Part shown: positions 10,420 through 21,220 of the stretch, in pieces
Numbering within the stretch: position 1 is the stretch's first letter
How the letters are laid out: each line of letters begins with the position of its first letter
NCBI GenBank assembly: GCA_963978895.1
Contig: OZ022239.1
Coordinates: 14,154,566 to 14,218,565, forward strand
Direction of reading: 5' to 3'
DNA: 64,000 nt
Origin: Erpobdella octoculata
Lineage: Eukaryota > Annelida > Clitellata > Hirudinida > Erpobdellidae
The notes under the pieces: model-generated
Databases searched by the model: none
The model's input: the letters and a program-made list of their open reading frames with translations, nothing else
What the model was told of the DNA's origin: nothing
Program-made: the position numbers and the translations under genes

Positions 10420-11570
10420 AGTGTAAAATGTAATTAGATATTTGAATTCTACGTTAAATTTGCTATAAGAATACATTTGTTTGAAGGGGCGGATAATTTT
10501 ATTTTATTTTTTATTAATATGTTTCTGATTGGCTGTGTCGGTAACATATTTGTAAGGTCAAGTCGTGGAATGTAATTAGATATTTGGATTCTACGTTAAA
10601 TTTGCTATAAGAATACATTTGTTTGAAGGGGCGGATAATTTTATTTTATTTTTTATTAATTTGTTTCTGATTGGCTGTGTCGGTAACATATTTGTAAGGT
10701 CAAGTCGTGGAAGGCATTTTTCACAAAGTGTCAATAAATATTTTAAAATAATTTTTGTACTGTTCAATCAAGCTTATATTTCTCTATAAGAATTCCATTA
10801 GCAGTTTGAGCGGGAATGTAAATTGAATTTTTAATTAATATATTTTCGTGTGGGCTTTGATCGATTGAAAGCGGAAGCATTACTGTAAATGACGTTTATT
10901 ACTAATTGTCACTAGGAAAGTGTAAAATGTAATTAGATATTTGGATTCTACGTTAAATTTGCTATAAGAATACATTTGTTTGAAGGGGCGGATAATTTTA
11001 TTTTATTTTTTATTAATATGTTTCTGATTGGCTGTGTCGGTAACATATTTGTAAGGTCAAGTCGTGGAAGGCATTTTTCATAAAGTGTCAATAAATAATT
11101 CAAAATAATTTTTGTACTGTTTAATCAAGCTGATATTTCTCTACAAGAAAACATTTGTTTGAAGGGGCGGACAATTTTAGTTTATTTTTTGTTTAATTAA
11201 TTTGTGGCGATTCGGATCGATTGAAAGCGGAAGCATTTCTGTAAATGACGTTTATTATTACTTGTCACTAGGAAAGTGTAAAATGTAATTAGATATTTGA
11301 ATTCTACGTTAAATTTGCTATAAGAATACATTTGTTTGAAGGGGCGGATAATTTTATTTTATTTTTTATTAATTTGTTTCTGATTGGCTGTGTCGGTAAC
11401 ATATTTGTAAGGTCAAGTCGTGGAAGGCATTTTTCATAAAGTGTCAATAAATAATTCAAAATAATTTTTGTACTGTTTAATCAAGCTGATATTTCTCTAC
11501 AAGAAAACATTTGTTTGAAAAGGCGGACAATTTTAGTTTATTTTTTATTCAATTAATTTGTGGCGATTTG
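10420..11570. repeat. Higher-order tandem repeat, 141-bp and about 357-bp periods
   Basis: The segment starting 'aatgtaattagatatttg' begins near 10427, 10568, 10926 and 11283, giving spacings of 141, 358 and 357 bp. The short step is one partial unit inside the longer one. Each unit includes 'gaaggggcggataatttta' and 'gtcggtaacatatttgtaag'. The array ends where the inferred right arm of the piggyBac element resumes. Confidence 0.85.
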
Positions 11571-11952
11571 GAGTGAAAATGGACATCGTTTCCCGCTTCG
11601 TTGCTAACTTCATTCACCTGTAATGGACAATACATTTGTTTGACTTTAAAACTTGTGCAATTCATGTTAATTAATTATATTTTGCGTTAAAGTATTCCCA
11701 AGATCATAATAATAAATAATATAAATGATTTTAGCCTAAAACACAAGATTTTTAGGGAGAAATAGCAATATTTACTTCGTTGCTTCGAATAAAAATTTTT
11801 CCCTGAGTTCGTTGCCATTTTTGTAAACAAAAACAATCAAAATGATTTATTTTTTAATCACCAGATGGTGCAACTGATATGTCTATTGTAATTTACAACG
11901 GTTTTGAAGTGTTAGCATGTTGCATTAATAAGAAGCGAATTTTTTTCGGTTG

Positions 11953-11967
11953 TCCATTGTAATGGAC
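11953..11967. repeat. piggyBac subterminal palindrome, right end
   Basis: TCCATTGTAATGGA with flanking G/C completes the GTCCAT...ATGGAC palindrome 8 bp inside the right terminal CTGAAGAGG. It pairs with the copies at 2709 and 4794. Confidence 0.5.
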
Positions 11968-12097
11968 GCGGGATCTGAAGAGGTTAAGTCTTTTCAACTC
12001 CCGATATAATTTTAGTGGTTTTTTGGCCATTTTCATTTCGCCCCCCTTTAGAGATAGCTCGCCCCCCCCCAGAGCATGACGTCTAGTTGCGGGGCTG

Positions 12098-12692
12098 CTG
12101 GTGTCACAGATTTAAATAACTAGATAGATCATTCCATAGGAGGCCACACCGATATATAAAAAACTTAGATAGGTATACAGACATTTTTTTAAGATTTTTA
12201 GCCGTTATTTCATTTTATAGAGTTTTTGTAAGATTTTTCAATTGCAGCTGGGTGTCAATTCCTAACGGGCGCCCCACCCTAGCTACGCCACTGTTTGAGG
12301 ATTCCATCCACTACCGGTAATTTTCGTTACGTTAAAATAGATTAATGCAATTATCGTTAGTTTTTAACGTAAATATCCGTTAACGGCCGGTAATTGCCAT
12401 GAAAAGTCGTTAATTTTAAGAAACATGTATGTACATAATCAAATTATATCAATCTTAATTTAAATGAAAATCAATAATATTTAGTGAAAAAATTATTGTT
12501 TATTAAATTATTTGGATGCTAAATGGATACTGGATTTTAGTCCTTGAAATGTGACATATCTTCAGGTGGTATTTGATACCGGATGTGGATCAATGTGGAT
12601 CCTTTTACAATTTTATAAAGTTTACTACATTTCTTGCAGTTTGCAGTAATATCTTTGGAACCATTTAAAGATTTTTCTCCTTTTTCAAAAAT
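12098..12692. other. Right flank of composite element; old transposon terminus
   Basis: Starts with the second copy of the 8-bp duplication CTGGTGTC. Around 12248-12293 a GC-rich stretch reads, on the minus strand, CAGTGGCGTAGCTAGGGTGG, a form common at ends of hAT-like elements. It is probably the right end of an older element into which the 11.1-kb unit inserted. 12300-12690 shows nothing I recognise. Confidence 0.4.
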
Positions 12693-14069
12693 TTACAAAT
12701 TGAAAGAATAAAATTTTATTTTCGTCAAAACAAAATAACCGCGCGCGTTACTAAATATAGTTAAATCAAGTATGGTTATTTGTTTTTCTTCATCGTTGAC
12801 ATCGTCCAATGTATTGAGGATCGCAAACTTGTTCGATAAAGCAAGCTGGAATTTGTGTCGAACTGCCGGATCGCGTAGGCACGTCCAGTTTCTCTTTACA
12901 GCCGCCGGCGTCTTCTTTTTTGCTTTTTGGAGTCGAAGTTGTATTTTGGCCCGCACGAGGTAGTGATCAGATCCGCAATCAGGGCCACGCATTGCTCGAA
13001 CGTCGTTGAGCGTCGATCGAAAACGCTTGTTGATCAGAACGTAGTCGAGCATGGCCGAATCTTTCCCCGACGGGTTTCTCCACGTGAGCCGATGCTTCTT
13101 CGGGTGTTGGAAGAGGCTGCTGCCAATGACGAGGTTGTTTACTGACGCAAACGACAACAGTCGCTGCCCATTGTCGTTGATTTTTCCGTGGCCGAATCGT
13201 CCAAGCGTTTCTTCCCAGCCACTACGGTTGTCGCCGACGTGAGCGTTAAAGTCGCCTGCCAATATGGTAACTTCGGTTTGCGGTATAGAATCAGTCGCAG
13301 CTTGTAGATCGGCGTAGAAAGCGTCTTTTGCAGCATCTGAGCTTGTTTCGGTCGGCGCGTAGACGGATAGGATGTGTGTCTTGATTGTGCCATCGATGGA
13401 AAGGACTGCCAGACGTTCAGAAATTGGTTGGAAGGCGACGACACTGTGGGCAGCCCGCTGGCCGACCATAAATCCAACACCCGCCTCTCGCTTGTCACCA
13501 CCGGAGTAGAAGAGCGTAATAGTCTCGTCGGTCGTCGGTGGGCTAATCATCATTGTCCCGGATCCCGGGAGTCGTAGTTCCGATATGGCGGCGATCGATA
13601 TTTTGTAGTTGGTTATTTCGGTGGCGATAATCTCCTTTTGGCCGACGTGATGACCCGTTCGTACGTTCCACGCGGCAATTCGTATTTCATTCTTTGGTTT
13701 AATAAATTTAGTCGTTCGGCCAGTAGTCCATTTTTTGTCCACACCATGGGTCCCCAATGCTGACACATCGGCTGCCCCAGTTGAGGTAGCATTTATTGAT
13801 AGATTCGTTCGTTTTAGGTCCTTGGTTTCTTGCCTGGTTTTACTGGTTTCCCAGTTGTGATCACTGCGGCGAGGTGACCACCGTTTACTTATTGGTAGCC
13901 ATAGTTGCAAGGAGAACAAGATTTTGCGCAGTTGACGATGAATGGGAGGGGCTGCTTGTCGGAATTCGAGAAGAGCATCACGTGTGAAAGTAGTTCGTTG
14001 ACTCATGGCCTGACAACTCGTGTGTGCATTGCTCATGAATAATTGAGTAGTAGTCAAGTCAAGCGGCAA
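12693..14069 (-). CDS. RTE-like LINE: AP-endonuclease ORF, reverse transcriptase missing
   Basis: A 458-residue ORF whose centre is an apurinic-type endonuclease of the exonuclease-endonuclease-phosphatase fold, the enzyme that nicks target DNA for LINE insertion. Visible motifs in order: 'RIAAWNVRTG' (N-terminal strand), 'SELRLPGSG' (metal-binding E), 'SVYAPTE', 'LAGDFNAHVG' (D and N), 'RLTWRNPSG' (W) and 'GSDHYLV' (catalytic D-H). It resembles the ORFs often annotated craniofacial-development-protein-2-like, which are RTE-clade endonucleases. The reverse transcriptase that should follow is absent: after about residue 400 the sequence becomes unrelated. LINEs usually lose the 5' end, so loss of the 3' part implies deletion or replacement. 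The first 130 residues are unfamiliar. Confidence 0.85.
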   Translation of the reverse strand: MPLDLTTTQLFMSNAHTSCQAMSQRTTFTRDALLEFRQAAPPIHRQLRKILFSLQLWLPISKRWSPRRSDHNWETSKTRQETKDLKRTNLSINATSTGAADVSALGTHGVDKKWTTGRTTKFIKPKNEIRIAAWNVRTGHHVGQKEIIATEITNYKISIAAISELRLPGSGTMMISPPTTDETITLFYSGGDKREAGVGFMVGQRAAHSVVAFQPISERLAVLSIDGTIKTHILSVYAPTETSSDAAKDAFYADLQAATDSIPQTEVTILAGDFNAHVGDNRSGWEETLGRFGHGKINDNGQRLLSFASVNNLVIGSSLFQHPKKHRLTWRNPSGKDSAMLDYVLINKRFRSTLNDVRAMRGPDCGSDHYLVRAKIQLRLQKAKKKTPAAVKRNWTCLRDPAVRHKFQLALSNKFAILNTLDDVNDEEKQITILDLTIFSNARGYFVLTKIKFYSFNL

Positions 14070-14100
14070 TGGAACTTAATTTCACAATATTAAAAAAAAC

Positions 14101-14512
14101 GAAAAATTGCTCGTAAAGACAACTGTGACTAGATACAGTGAGTTTAATCAGTAAGACGTGCCAGTTTAAAGTCATTTTGAACGTCGCAAAAAAACGCCGT
14201 AAGCAATAGCGTATTTGTATCCATGGTGATAATTTAAATTTTTAAACGACGCTAAAACACTATTAAAACGCAAAGTTGTCCGCAAAAACAACTGTCATTC
14301 GATGCATTAAGTTTATTTCGGTTAAATCATGCTAGTTTAAAGTCATTTTGAACGTCGCAAAAAACGCCGTAAGCAATCGCGTATTTGCATCCATGGTGAT
14401 AATTTAAATTTTTAAACGACGCTAAAACACTATTAAAACGCAAAGTTGTCCGCAAAGACAACTGTCATTCGATGCATTAAGTTAATTTCGGTTAAATCAT
14501 GCTAGTTTAAGA
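14101..14512 (-). repeat. 170-bp tandem repeats upstream of the LINE ORF
   Basis: About 2.4 units: 'gtcattttgaacgtcgc' recurs at 14171 and 14342, and 'caaagttgtccgcaaa' at 14271 and 14441, a 170-171-bp period. On the coding strand of the endonuclease ORF these units lie immediately 5' of its start, like the tandem promoter monomers in the 5' UTR of some LINEs. They are unrelated in sequence to the satellite at 9670-10380. Confidence 0.8.
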
Positions 14513-15502
14513 TTGAAAAAAATTTCAGAAGTCGGCCAAAAAGTCGAAATTAGACGAAGCTCAACGCAAGCCACACGCCGAAGCGCTGCCATATTTATTT
14601 ACAGAAGTGCATTAAAAGTATTTGTTATAACTAAGAGCTGGAAAGAGATACCAGACACAGATCGGTTCCTAAAAAAGTTATTAGCAAAAGAAGTTGCTCA
14701 AAACTCGCGAATCTGTTTATTAACGCCAACCAATCAAAAGCCAGCTTTTTCTATTTCTGCGTAAAAAGTGACGCACGCTTAATTTACAAATTATCTCCAC
14801 TTTTTACGCTCAAATGCTCATAAAACAGTTTAGTTATTTATTTCTATATTTTTTTCACAAAACATTTATTTTCCGTTTGCTTATGGAGCTGCCAGAAGAA
14901 TGTTGTTGATTATCAAATGCTTTAAGGGCTTAAACTAGTTTAACTCCTGTATAAACGATTATGTACACTCAACTAGTCTACGTTTTCGAAATTCTCCAGT
15001 ATTTAAAAAGCAATGCAACCTGAAAACACAACCTTATTTGAAAATAACTGAAGGGGGTGCCGGTTATGGGAATCGTACCACTTTTTAAAGGAACATGCTC
15101 AAACATCTTAAAGACAAGAAATTTTTCAAACACTGGTTTTTAGAACAACATAAATTTTAATTCTAAAAACAAAGTATATGTAAACGTAGAGGAATATGCT
15201 TTCTAGCGATTCGTAACGTTAAAGTCGAAGTTATTTATAACACAATATTTCTCGAATTTATTTTAACTTTATTATTCTTCCTTGAATATAATCTTTTACT
15301 GGACACAAAAAACTGAATTATCTCACTTTGTAGAATTTCACACGGTTCTAACAAATCTTTTGTTAATTCCAATTTTCTCTCTGCAGCACGTCTTTTCAAA
15401 CTTTTATTATCTCTCGAACACTCAACTTTAACACACTGTCTAAATTCTCAAAATTCATACACAAAATAATATTCCTAATTATAATGTTAAAATTCTGGAA
15501 AA

Positions 15503-15548
<46 letters not shown>

Positions 15549-15603
15549 TCCTAGATAAAAAAAATAATAAACACACACACGTACACACATACATATATAT
15601 AAA

Positions 15604-15656
<53 letters not shown>

Positions 15657-17376
15657 CTTATTGTTTCGACATATCCAATCATAATAAAATGCACACATAA
15701 TAAAATAAAATACACAAATATCACGAAAATACGTAAGATGAATCATCTTCATCTTACAGTATAAGTTTCAACTTATTAAATAATTATAATAATAACTGTT
15801 ATCTAGCTTCAAAAATCATTATATTGAGCACAATTCAGTCGAGCAGAAGAGTCAGATCTTCATCCTCTTTACTCTTGTGTCCACCACACATATCAAGAGT
15901 GCTGTAGACAGAAGGTTCGGGTTGCCAGATTGAGAATGGTTTGCCAGCTGCTGTTACATTGGCTGTGACACTTCAGTGCTTCCGAAGAGACATTCTAAAC
16001 ACTGACTAACACCAGTTTAAACATTGTCAGATTTTAATTCCATTCAGAAACACTGTTAGCAACTTTTGTCGTGCTGGCTGAAGTAAACTGGGAAGTGTAG
16101 ATTATGAGGATTTTGTAGATAAATAATGCACATCATATCATAGTCAAATTGTTTGCTGTTTATTATAACACACAAGCAGACAGTTTTGACATTGAGACAA
16201 TGCTTAGCAATATCCTCATGTGCAGAAGAACTTGTTACAACAATAATAGACGTGTAACTGGAGAAAATATACAAGGACATTTTAATAAGCATCAAAACCT
16301 TGCAGAACAAAGAAGACATTTTCTCAACAACTTGATAAGTTTCTATATATCACTTTAAATAAAAATGTAATAACTGCTCACATTGGTCAACTCTGACATT
16401 TACACATATTTCACTATTATAGATATTATTTACAAGACCACTAATATAAAGTCAGTTATCTTAAACTTTGTCACAGCAACATTTACAAGCATATACAAGT
16501 ACCTTCAAAACTGTTTTAAGAGCATCAACTTTTTTGCCAATTTAAAGAATAAATACGTCCAACAACAAAGACTGATTTTGGGCAAGCCTAATTAAAATAG
16601 TATCTCATCGATTTTAACAGTTTTTTCACATATACCGCCCTTAAACATATCTATCTACTTCAAGATTATCAGTATGAAGAGATTTATTACAAACTTTACC
16701 ATAGCAATGTTTACAGGCAGATACAATGTAGCTCATATTTAAAACATCAACAACTTTTAGAAGAGCATGGGCTTTTTTAAAAATTTCACATTTACCACTT
16801 ATACAATAATTAGGCTATCTGGGCTATCAGGTGCTGCCTCTATATCAGTATTAATGAGACACGACTTAAAATCTATTTTTCCCAGCTCCATCTATCATTG
16901 TCTAAGAAATACTTCAATTTCATTTTCTGAAAATGAGTTTTCAAAACATGCAAACAGGCTGCATTTTCAGGAATAATTTTTAAACTACTTTATATTTGAC
17001 TGGACAAATTGTTTATTGTGTGGAAAACTTAGATTTTAAATTCTTTTTATTGGTGCCAGATCTGCTAGATCAGCTATCTGCTAGAACTAAAACTAACACA
17101 AGGCTGGGGCTGATTATTTTTCTTTGCTTTGTTATTTACTCGTGTATACAAACATCCACATTTATAGAGTTAAACTGTCAATTAAAATTGTATCTCCAAT
17201 TACAGTTGCAGAATTCAATAGAGAAGTTTTCCCATTTTGTTTCAATATTTAGATTATTTTTAGTTTTTCTTCAGTAGCAGATTTACATACAACGCACTCC
17301 ATTACTATATTAGTTACATTTAGATTTTAGAATAAAAAATGTGCTAACTACAATACAAACTTACCATAACCAAACC
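14513..17376 (+). repeat. Repeat A, copy 1, left part
   Basis: From about 14613 this matches, in reverse complement, 22010-27076 (copy 2). Its right part continues at about 33248-33780 after interruption by a LINE, because copy 2 runs straight through that junction. The left inverted end visible in copy 2 is missing here. Several ORFs of 60-90 codons in both copies have no recognisable domain and are not called as genes. The shared history is seen directly; the element class is unknown. Confidence 0.7.
15179..15763. mobile_element. About 580-bp insertion in repeat A copy 1 with TA microsatellites
   Basis: Copy 2 lacks this segment: its sequence passes from 'aaacaaagtata' directly to 'agtttcaac'. 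The insertion is bordered by 'agtata' on both sides, a possible 6-bp duplication. It contains two TA runs (about 15506-15544 and 15607-15654) and ends in an imperfect palindrome (about 15733-15757). No coding content. Confidence 0.6.
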
Positions 17377-19199
17377 TAACACTCATCTACTGGGACATAC
17401 TCTGGATGTCGTCATTACTCGATCCTCGACACAAATAACAAATTTGAAAATAGAACCCCCATCATTTTCTGATCACTCGTTTATTACCTTCTCGATCCCA
17501 CATCGACTGCCCACCAATATTGCAGGAAAAATTTCTCGCAGATCCTTCAAAAACTTCGACTTATCGGCCTTTGAGGCTGACTTGAGGGCCTCTGATCTGA
17601 CAGTTGCTCCGCTGTCGCACCCTGTATTGACAGTCGACCAGCTAACAGATCTATACCAATCTACACTCTCTCATCTTCTCGATTTACACGCTCCTCTAAG
17701 ACTGATCTCTCTACGGAGATCTCATGTTTGTCGCTGGTACGATGCTGACTGCGTCGAATCAAAAAGAATCACTCGTCACTTTGAGCGCCGCTGCAGGCGG
17801 TCGGGCCTCACTTCTCACAAAATTGCGTGGCGTAGCCAATGTCGCTCTCATCGTCGCCTACTCCAAAAAAAACGAGCCAGTTTCTTCCGCGGCAAAATTC
17901 GCGACGCGGCCCATGAGGGCCGTGCGACATGGCTCCTTCTAAATGGACTTCTCACTCCTACATCACTACTCTCAGGCCCGACTCCGTCTTCAAACATTCT
18001 ACAGAACTATTTCACTACAAAAATTGAGAATATTCGACATGCAACATCCGGAGCTCCTCCTCCAAATTTTCGGCAACGGCCGGTGCCTGTTAGAACATTG
18101 GAGGGTTTTACACTGGTGACCCCCGAGGCAATCGAGGTCCTTCTTGGTCAAATGTCTTCCAGTAGCTGTGCGCTGGACCCCATACCTTCTTGGATCATTA
18201 AGAGGATCCCGAGTGCTTTTTCACCTATTCTGGCTCGTCTTGTCAACGCGTCCATCTCCTCATCACAACTTCTTACATCTCAAAAAAGGCAATAATTTTT
18301 CCAAAGCTTAAGAAGACGACACTTGATCCTGACGATCCAAAAAATTATCGACCAATCTCTAATCTCTTATTTGTTTCAAAACTTATTGAACGAGTCATAT
18401 ATGTTCAACTCCTTACACACATTGAAGTAAATGGTTTACTTCCTCCAATTCAATCTGGCTTTCGCCGCTTTCACTCAACAGAATCAGCGATCCTGAAAAT
18501 CTATAACGATGCCCTCCATGCACTCGACCAAGACCAAGTGACCGCACTGCTTCTCCTCGATTTCAGTGCCGCCTTCGACTGTGTTGATCACGGGCTCTTA
18601 CTCCAGCTACTGCGCATCACCTGCTCAATTTCATCTAATGCTCTTCTATGGATTGCATCCTTCCTCTCCGACAGAACCCAGGTCGTCCGAAATGGGGATG
18701 ATGAGTCGATGGTCTCCAGAGTTCTTTCTGGCGTTCCGCAGGGTTCCATTCTTGGACCCCTACTCTTTGTTTTATATACTACTGAGATCTACCACATAGC
18801 AGTCTCCCATGGCATCTCACTCCAACTCTACGCCGACGACGCACAACTCTACACTCACTCTACTGTTCATGATGTCCCCACTGCCTGTACTAGACTTGCC
18901 GCATGCGTTGTTGAAATTGGATCATGGAGCGCCTCCATGCGTCTTTCTTTGAATCCTGCTAAGACGGAACTTATCTGGCTTCATCGGAAAAGATCTTCCA
19001 CCTGTTTCCTTGAAAACCGTTCCCTAACCCTGGATGCAAACACAACAATTTCTTCTGTATCGATGGTCCGCAGCCTTGGAGTTCTATTTGACAGCTTCTT
19101 ATGCTTGTCCCCCTATGTCTCATCAGTTGCTCGAGCTAGTTTCTTTATTCTTCGCCGTATTCATCAAATTAGACCGTCTCTCGACCACTACTCTCTTAA
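17377..19199 (+). mobile_element. CR1/L2-like LINE, 5' part (5'-truncated)
   Basis: A non-LTR retrotransposon begins at about 17382 after TAACA (17377-17381), which is found again at 33243-33247 after the 3' tail and is a likely target-site duplication. Copy 2 of repeat A supplies the empty site. The element starts inside the endonuclease domain ('GHTLDVVITR', 'FSDHSF') and runs into the reverse transcriptase. It is cut at TTAA (19196-19199) by a piggyBac MITE and resumes at 32673. Confidence 0.85.
17444..19198 (+). pseudogene. LINE reverse transcriptase, frameshifted and interrupted
   Basis: Codes for the endonuclease tail, linker and reverse transcriptase of the CR1/L2-like LINE. Reverse-transcriptase blocks are clear: 'NYRPISNL', 'LLLLDFSAAFDCVDH' (first catalytic D), 'GVPQGSILGPLLF' and 'LQLYADDAQLY' (the YADD site). 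The first frame (17444-18295) ends in a stop after an A-run near 18283; the correct frame continues from there, so a one-base indel separates the two parts. The reading is then broken at 19196 by the 13.5-kb insertion. Codon use is more GC-rich than the surrounding AT-rich DNA. Not active as it stands. Confidence 0.9.
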
Positions 19200-20610
19200 C
19201 CCGTTTTAGACCATAGTACGTTTTACGAACACACTTATTTTTGGCGTTGCATAAAATTAAGTTGTAATTTTTTTTCTGTTAAAAGTTTTTTTTTATGTTA
19301 AGAAAGCTTCAATACACTGTATAAAATTTTTTAAATAATTTTTTTATTCGTATTAAGTAGTTTAATCTGGACTAGAATATGAGCATTTTCAAGGTTTTCG
19401 ACCGATATTACTTTAAAAATTTATTATGCTAATTTCATGAGAGTTATCATAACAAAAGTTTGAAATATCGAAAGAGGATGTACTCAAAAGTAAACAGCAA
19501 TGTTAATTAAATTTTATTGTGTTTACACTAACCCACAATCTGAACATGTATGAGTCATGCTCGTTCTACGATCGTTGGGCGTATAGAGTACTTTATGCGA
19601 ACGAGTCGAAACTAGTTTATTCAGCTTATAGTTGTGCAGTGGTTGAATTGGTGATAGTGTTTTTTGCAAATTTCATTCTTCGAATGAAATGTTTGTAAAG
19701 TTTAAAAATGAAAGGCGTCAAACAGAACGTTTTTTCACGTTGAAAGAAGCTATGTAACTAATTCTTGATGATGATGATAGCATTGAGGTTGACATACTTG
19801 TCATTCTTCCGCCCGGCGCATCATAACACGTGACTGATGAATAAGCAAATGAAGAAGAAATGTTATTCTTTGTAATATCCGGGAAGATAGAAGTTGATTA
19901 TACTAATGATGGGATGGGATTAGACTGTGTCTGTTCTTTGGGTGAAGAAATGTAGGTTGCAAATACGGGTACAGGCCAAGTCGTCGCGAAAGCCATTTCG
20001 TCGCCGTGAGCATTTTCGTCGCGAAGAAACGCCAACTCTGCGACGAATCGGCCCGGAGCGCGACGAAATCGCCTACTTTCGCGGCCAATAGCCTCATGGT
20101 CGTGAGGGGTAAAATCCCGTTGCTCAGAAGCAACTAGAGCTACCCCACCACACGAAGCCACCCGCCTGGCGAATGCAGTTAGAGACCAGCATTAAGCAAC
20201 ACCACCCGGATACATGTATCACAGACAGGAAGATCTACTGTCTATACAACGACTTCTTGTTGTCTCTGTGTTATACTTATACAGAACCGTGATATCAGTC
20301 TGCGGTGTGATATTGAATTGAAGTCGTTCCGCTGTAGTCGCTAGGGGAGATTTTTATTGATAGTTACCTGCCGCTATAACTTGAAAAGTAACAAATTATA
20401 GATACAACGGCTTAGTCGATCCGTTTTACAAGATATCACACGGTGTCGAGTTGAGCTATATTAGACTGCTATATTACAGAATGTTTTGAACTAATAAATA
20501 ATAACGTGGTTTGTTCAAAACTCAGATGCTCAAAATTTTTCCTAAACGTTGGGTGGGAATGCTTCAAAGTCAACAGAACTTAATTAACATGAACAATTAA
20601 AACGTCATTT

Positions 20611-21220
20611 TTATTTATTTATTTTATTGCTATACTTTAATAAATCAGTTAATTGTTTATGCAATTGAAGAGAATTAATATTTTTTTTATTAAAATTGTT
20701 CCACAATTTAGTAAGCTCTCTTTCAAATTCTACAGTATCTTTTCGTTTAACTCTTTGAGTTTGATTCAGGCTTACAAACTGTTCTTGGATCATTATCATC
20801 CGTGCTTCTTTTTCAAGCACGGAGCAAAGAGCGTAGAGGTTGGTGTTGTGGTTTGCCAGTTGTTTGAGACCATTGTTCCACCCTTCAAGGTCGTTGTTGG
20901 TTCTAATTTTCACTTGAAAAGAGCACCAGGTAGAAATGGGATAGAACCCAGCCAGCCACGTATTGTGAAAATATTTCATAAACAGCTAAGAAAATGAAAT
21001 GACTTGAGTTAAAATCACCAGCAATGAAAATTTATAATATTTATTAGTACTTACTTTAACTTTTGAACAAACCACGCTATTATTTATTTGCTCAAATACG
21101 ATCGGTATTTCATCGACGGGCATGTAGGCCAAAGCCATGATTTGTTTCCCAAGATCATATGCTGCCTGTTTTGCCTCATATTGAGATTTCAATCCGTATT
21201 TCTGTTAATAGAAATAAAAT
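20611..21220 (-). pseudogene. MULE transposase C-terminal fragment
   Basis: Two minus-strand pieces separated by an apparent intron. The 5' piece (about 21192-21054) reads 'YEAKQAAYDLGKQIMALAYM' then a 'PVDEIPIVFEQ' stretch. The 3' piece (about 20979-20614) contains 'KIRTNNDLEGWNNGLKQL', the conserved C-terminal signature of FLYWCH-associated MULE transposases (R-T-N-N ... E-G-W). The catalytic core that should precede them is absent, so it is a truncated remnant. Its place inside long inverted ends fits the surrounding Mutator-like element. Confidence 0.65.

Larger units (their letters stand above)
4870..11570 (-). mobile_element. Mutator-like element (approximate limits)
   Basis: This block separates the two halves of the piggyBac element and holds the transposase-Ulp1-PHD gene plus three tandem-repeat fields (9420-9660, 9670-10380, 10420-11570). 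Weak inverted similarity joins its flanks: 'catttacagtagctttcgc' near 5185 resembles the reverse complement of the segment near 11215-11250. Exact terminal inverted repeats and a 9-bp target duplication could not be fixed by eye, so the limits are approximate. Confidence 0.4.
2577..11983 (-). mobile_element. piggyBac-type element carrying an inserted Mutator-like region
   Basis: The 9-bp end CCTCTTCAG at 2577-2585 is matched inverted (CTGAAGAGG) at 11975-11983, where it is followed by the piggyBac target TTAA (11984-11987). The left TTAA has decayed (the flank reads AATAT). Inside both ends lies a GTCCAT...ATGGAC palindrome. The element encodes the transposase at 3001-4755. The 9.4-kb span is far above the usual 2-4 kb; sequence between about 4870 and 11570 looks like a later insertion, because similar blocks containing 'gttagcaacg' flank it in opposite orientation. 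Confidence 0.65.
987..12097. mobile_element. 11.1-kb composite DNA transposon with hAT-like ends
   Basis: The left end CAGCCCCGCAACTA (987-1000) is repeated exactly, inverted, at 12084-12097. The unit is flanked by a perfect 8-bp direct repeat CTGGTGTC (979-986 and 12098-12105). Short CAG-starting inverted ends plus an 8-bp target duplication are typical of hAT elements. No hAT transposase was seen inside. The cargo is a piggyBac element and a Mutator-like gene, so the hAT shell is probably non-autonomous and was enlarged by later insertions. G/C homopolymers sit just inside both ends. The ends and duplication are seen directly; the superfamily is inferred. Confidence 0.75.

Noticed and set aside
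16056..17277. Several 60-95-codon ORFs in repeat A with near-identical partners in the inverted copy
   Set aside because: Presence in both copies reflects shared descent of the repeat; lengths are as expected by chance in AT-rich DNA and no domain is visible.
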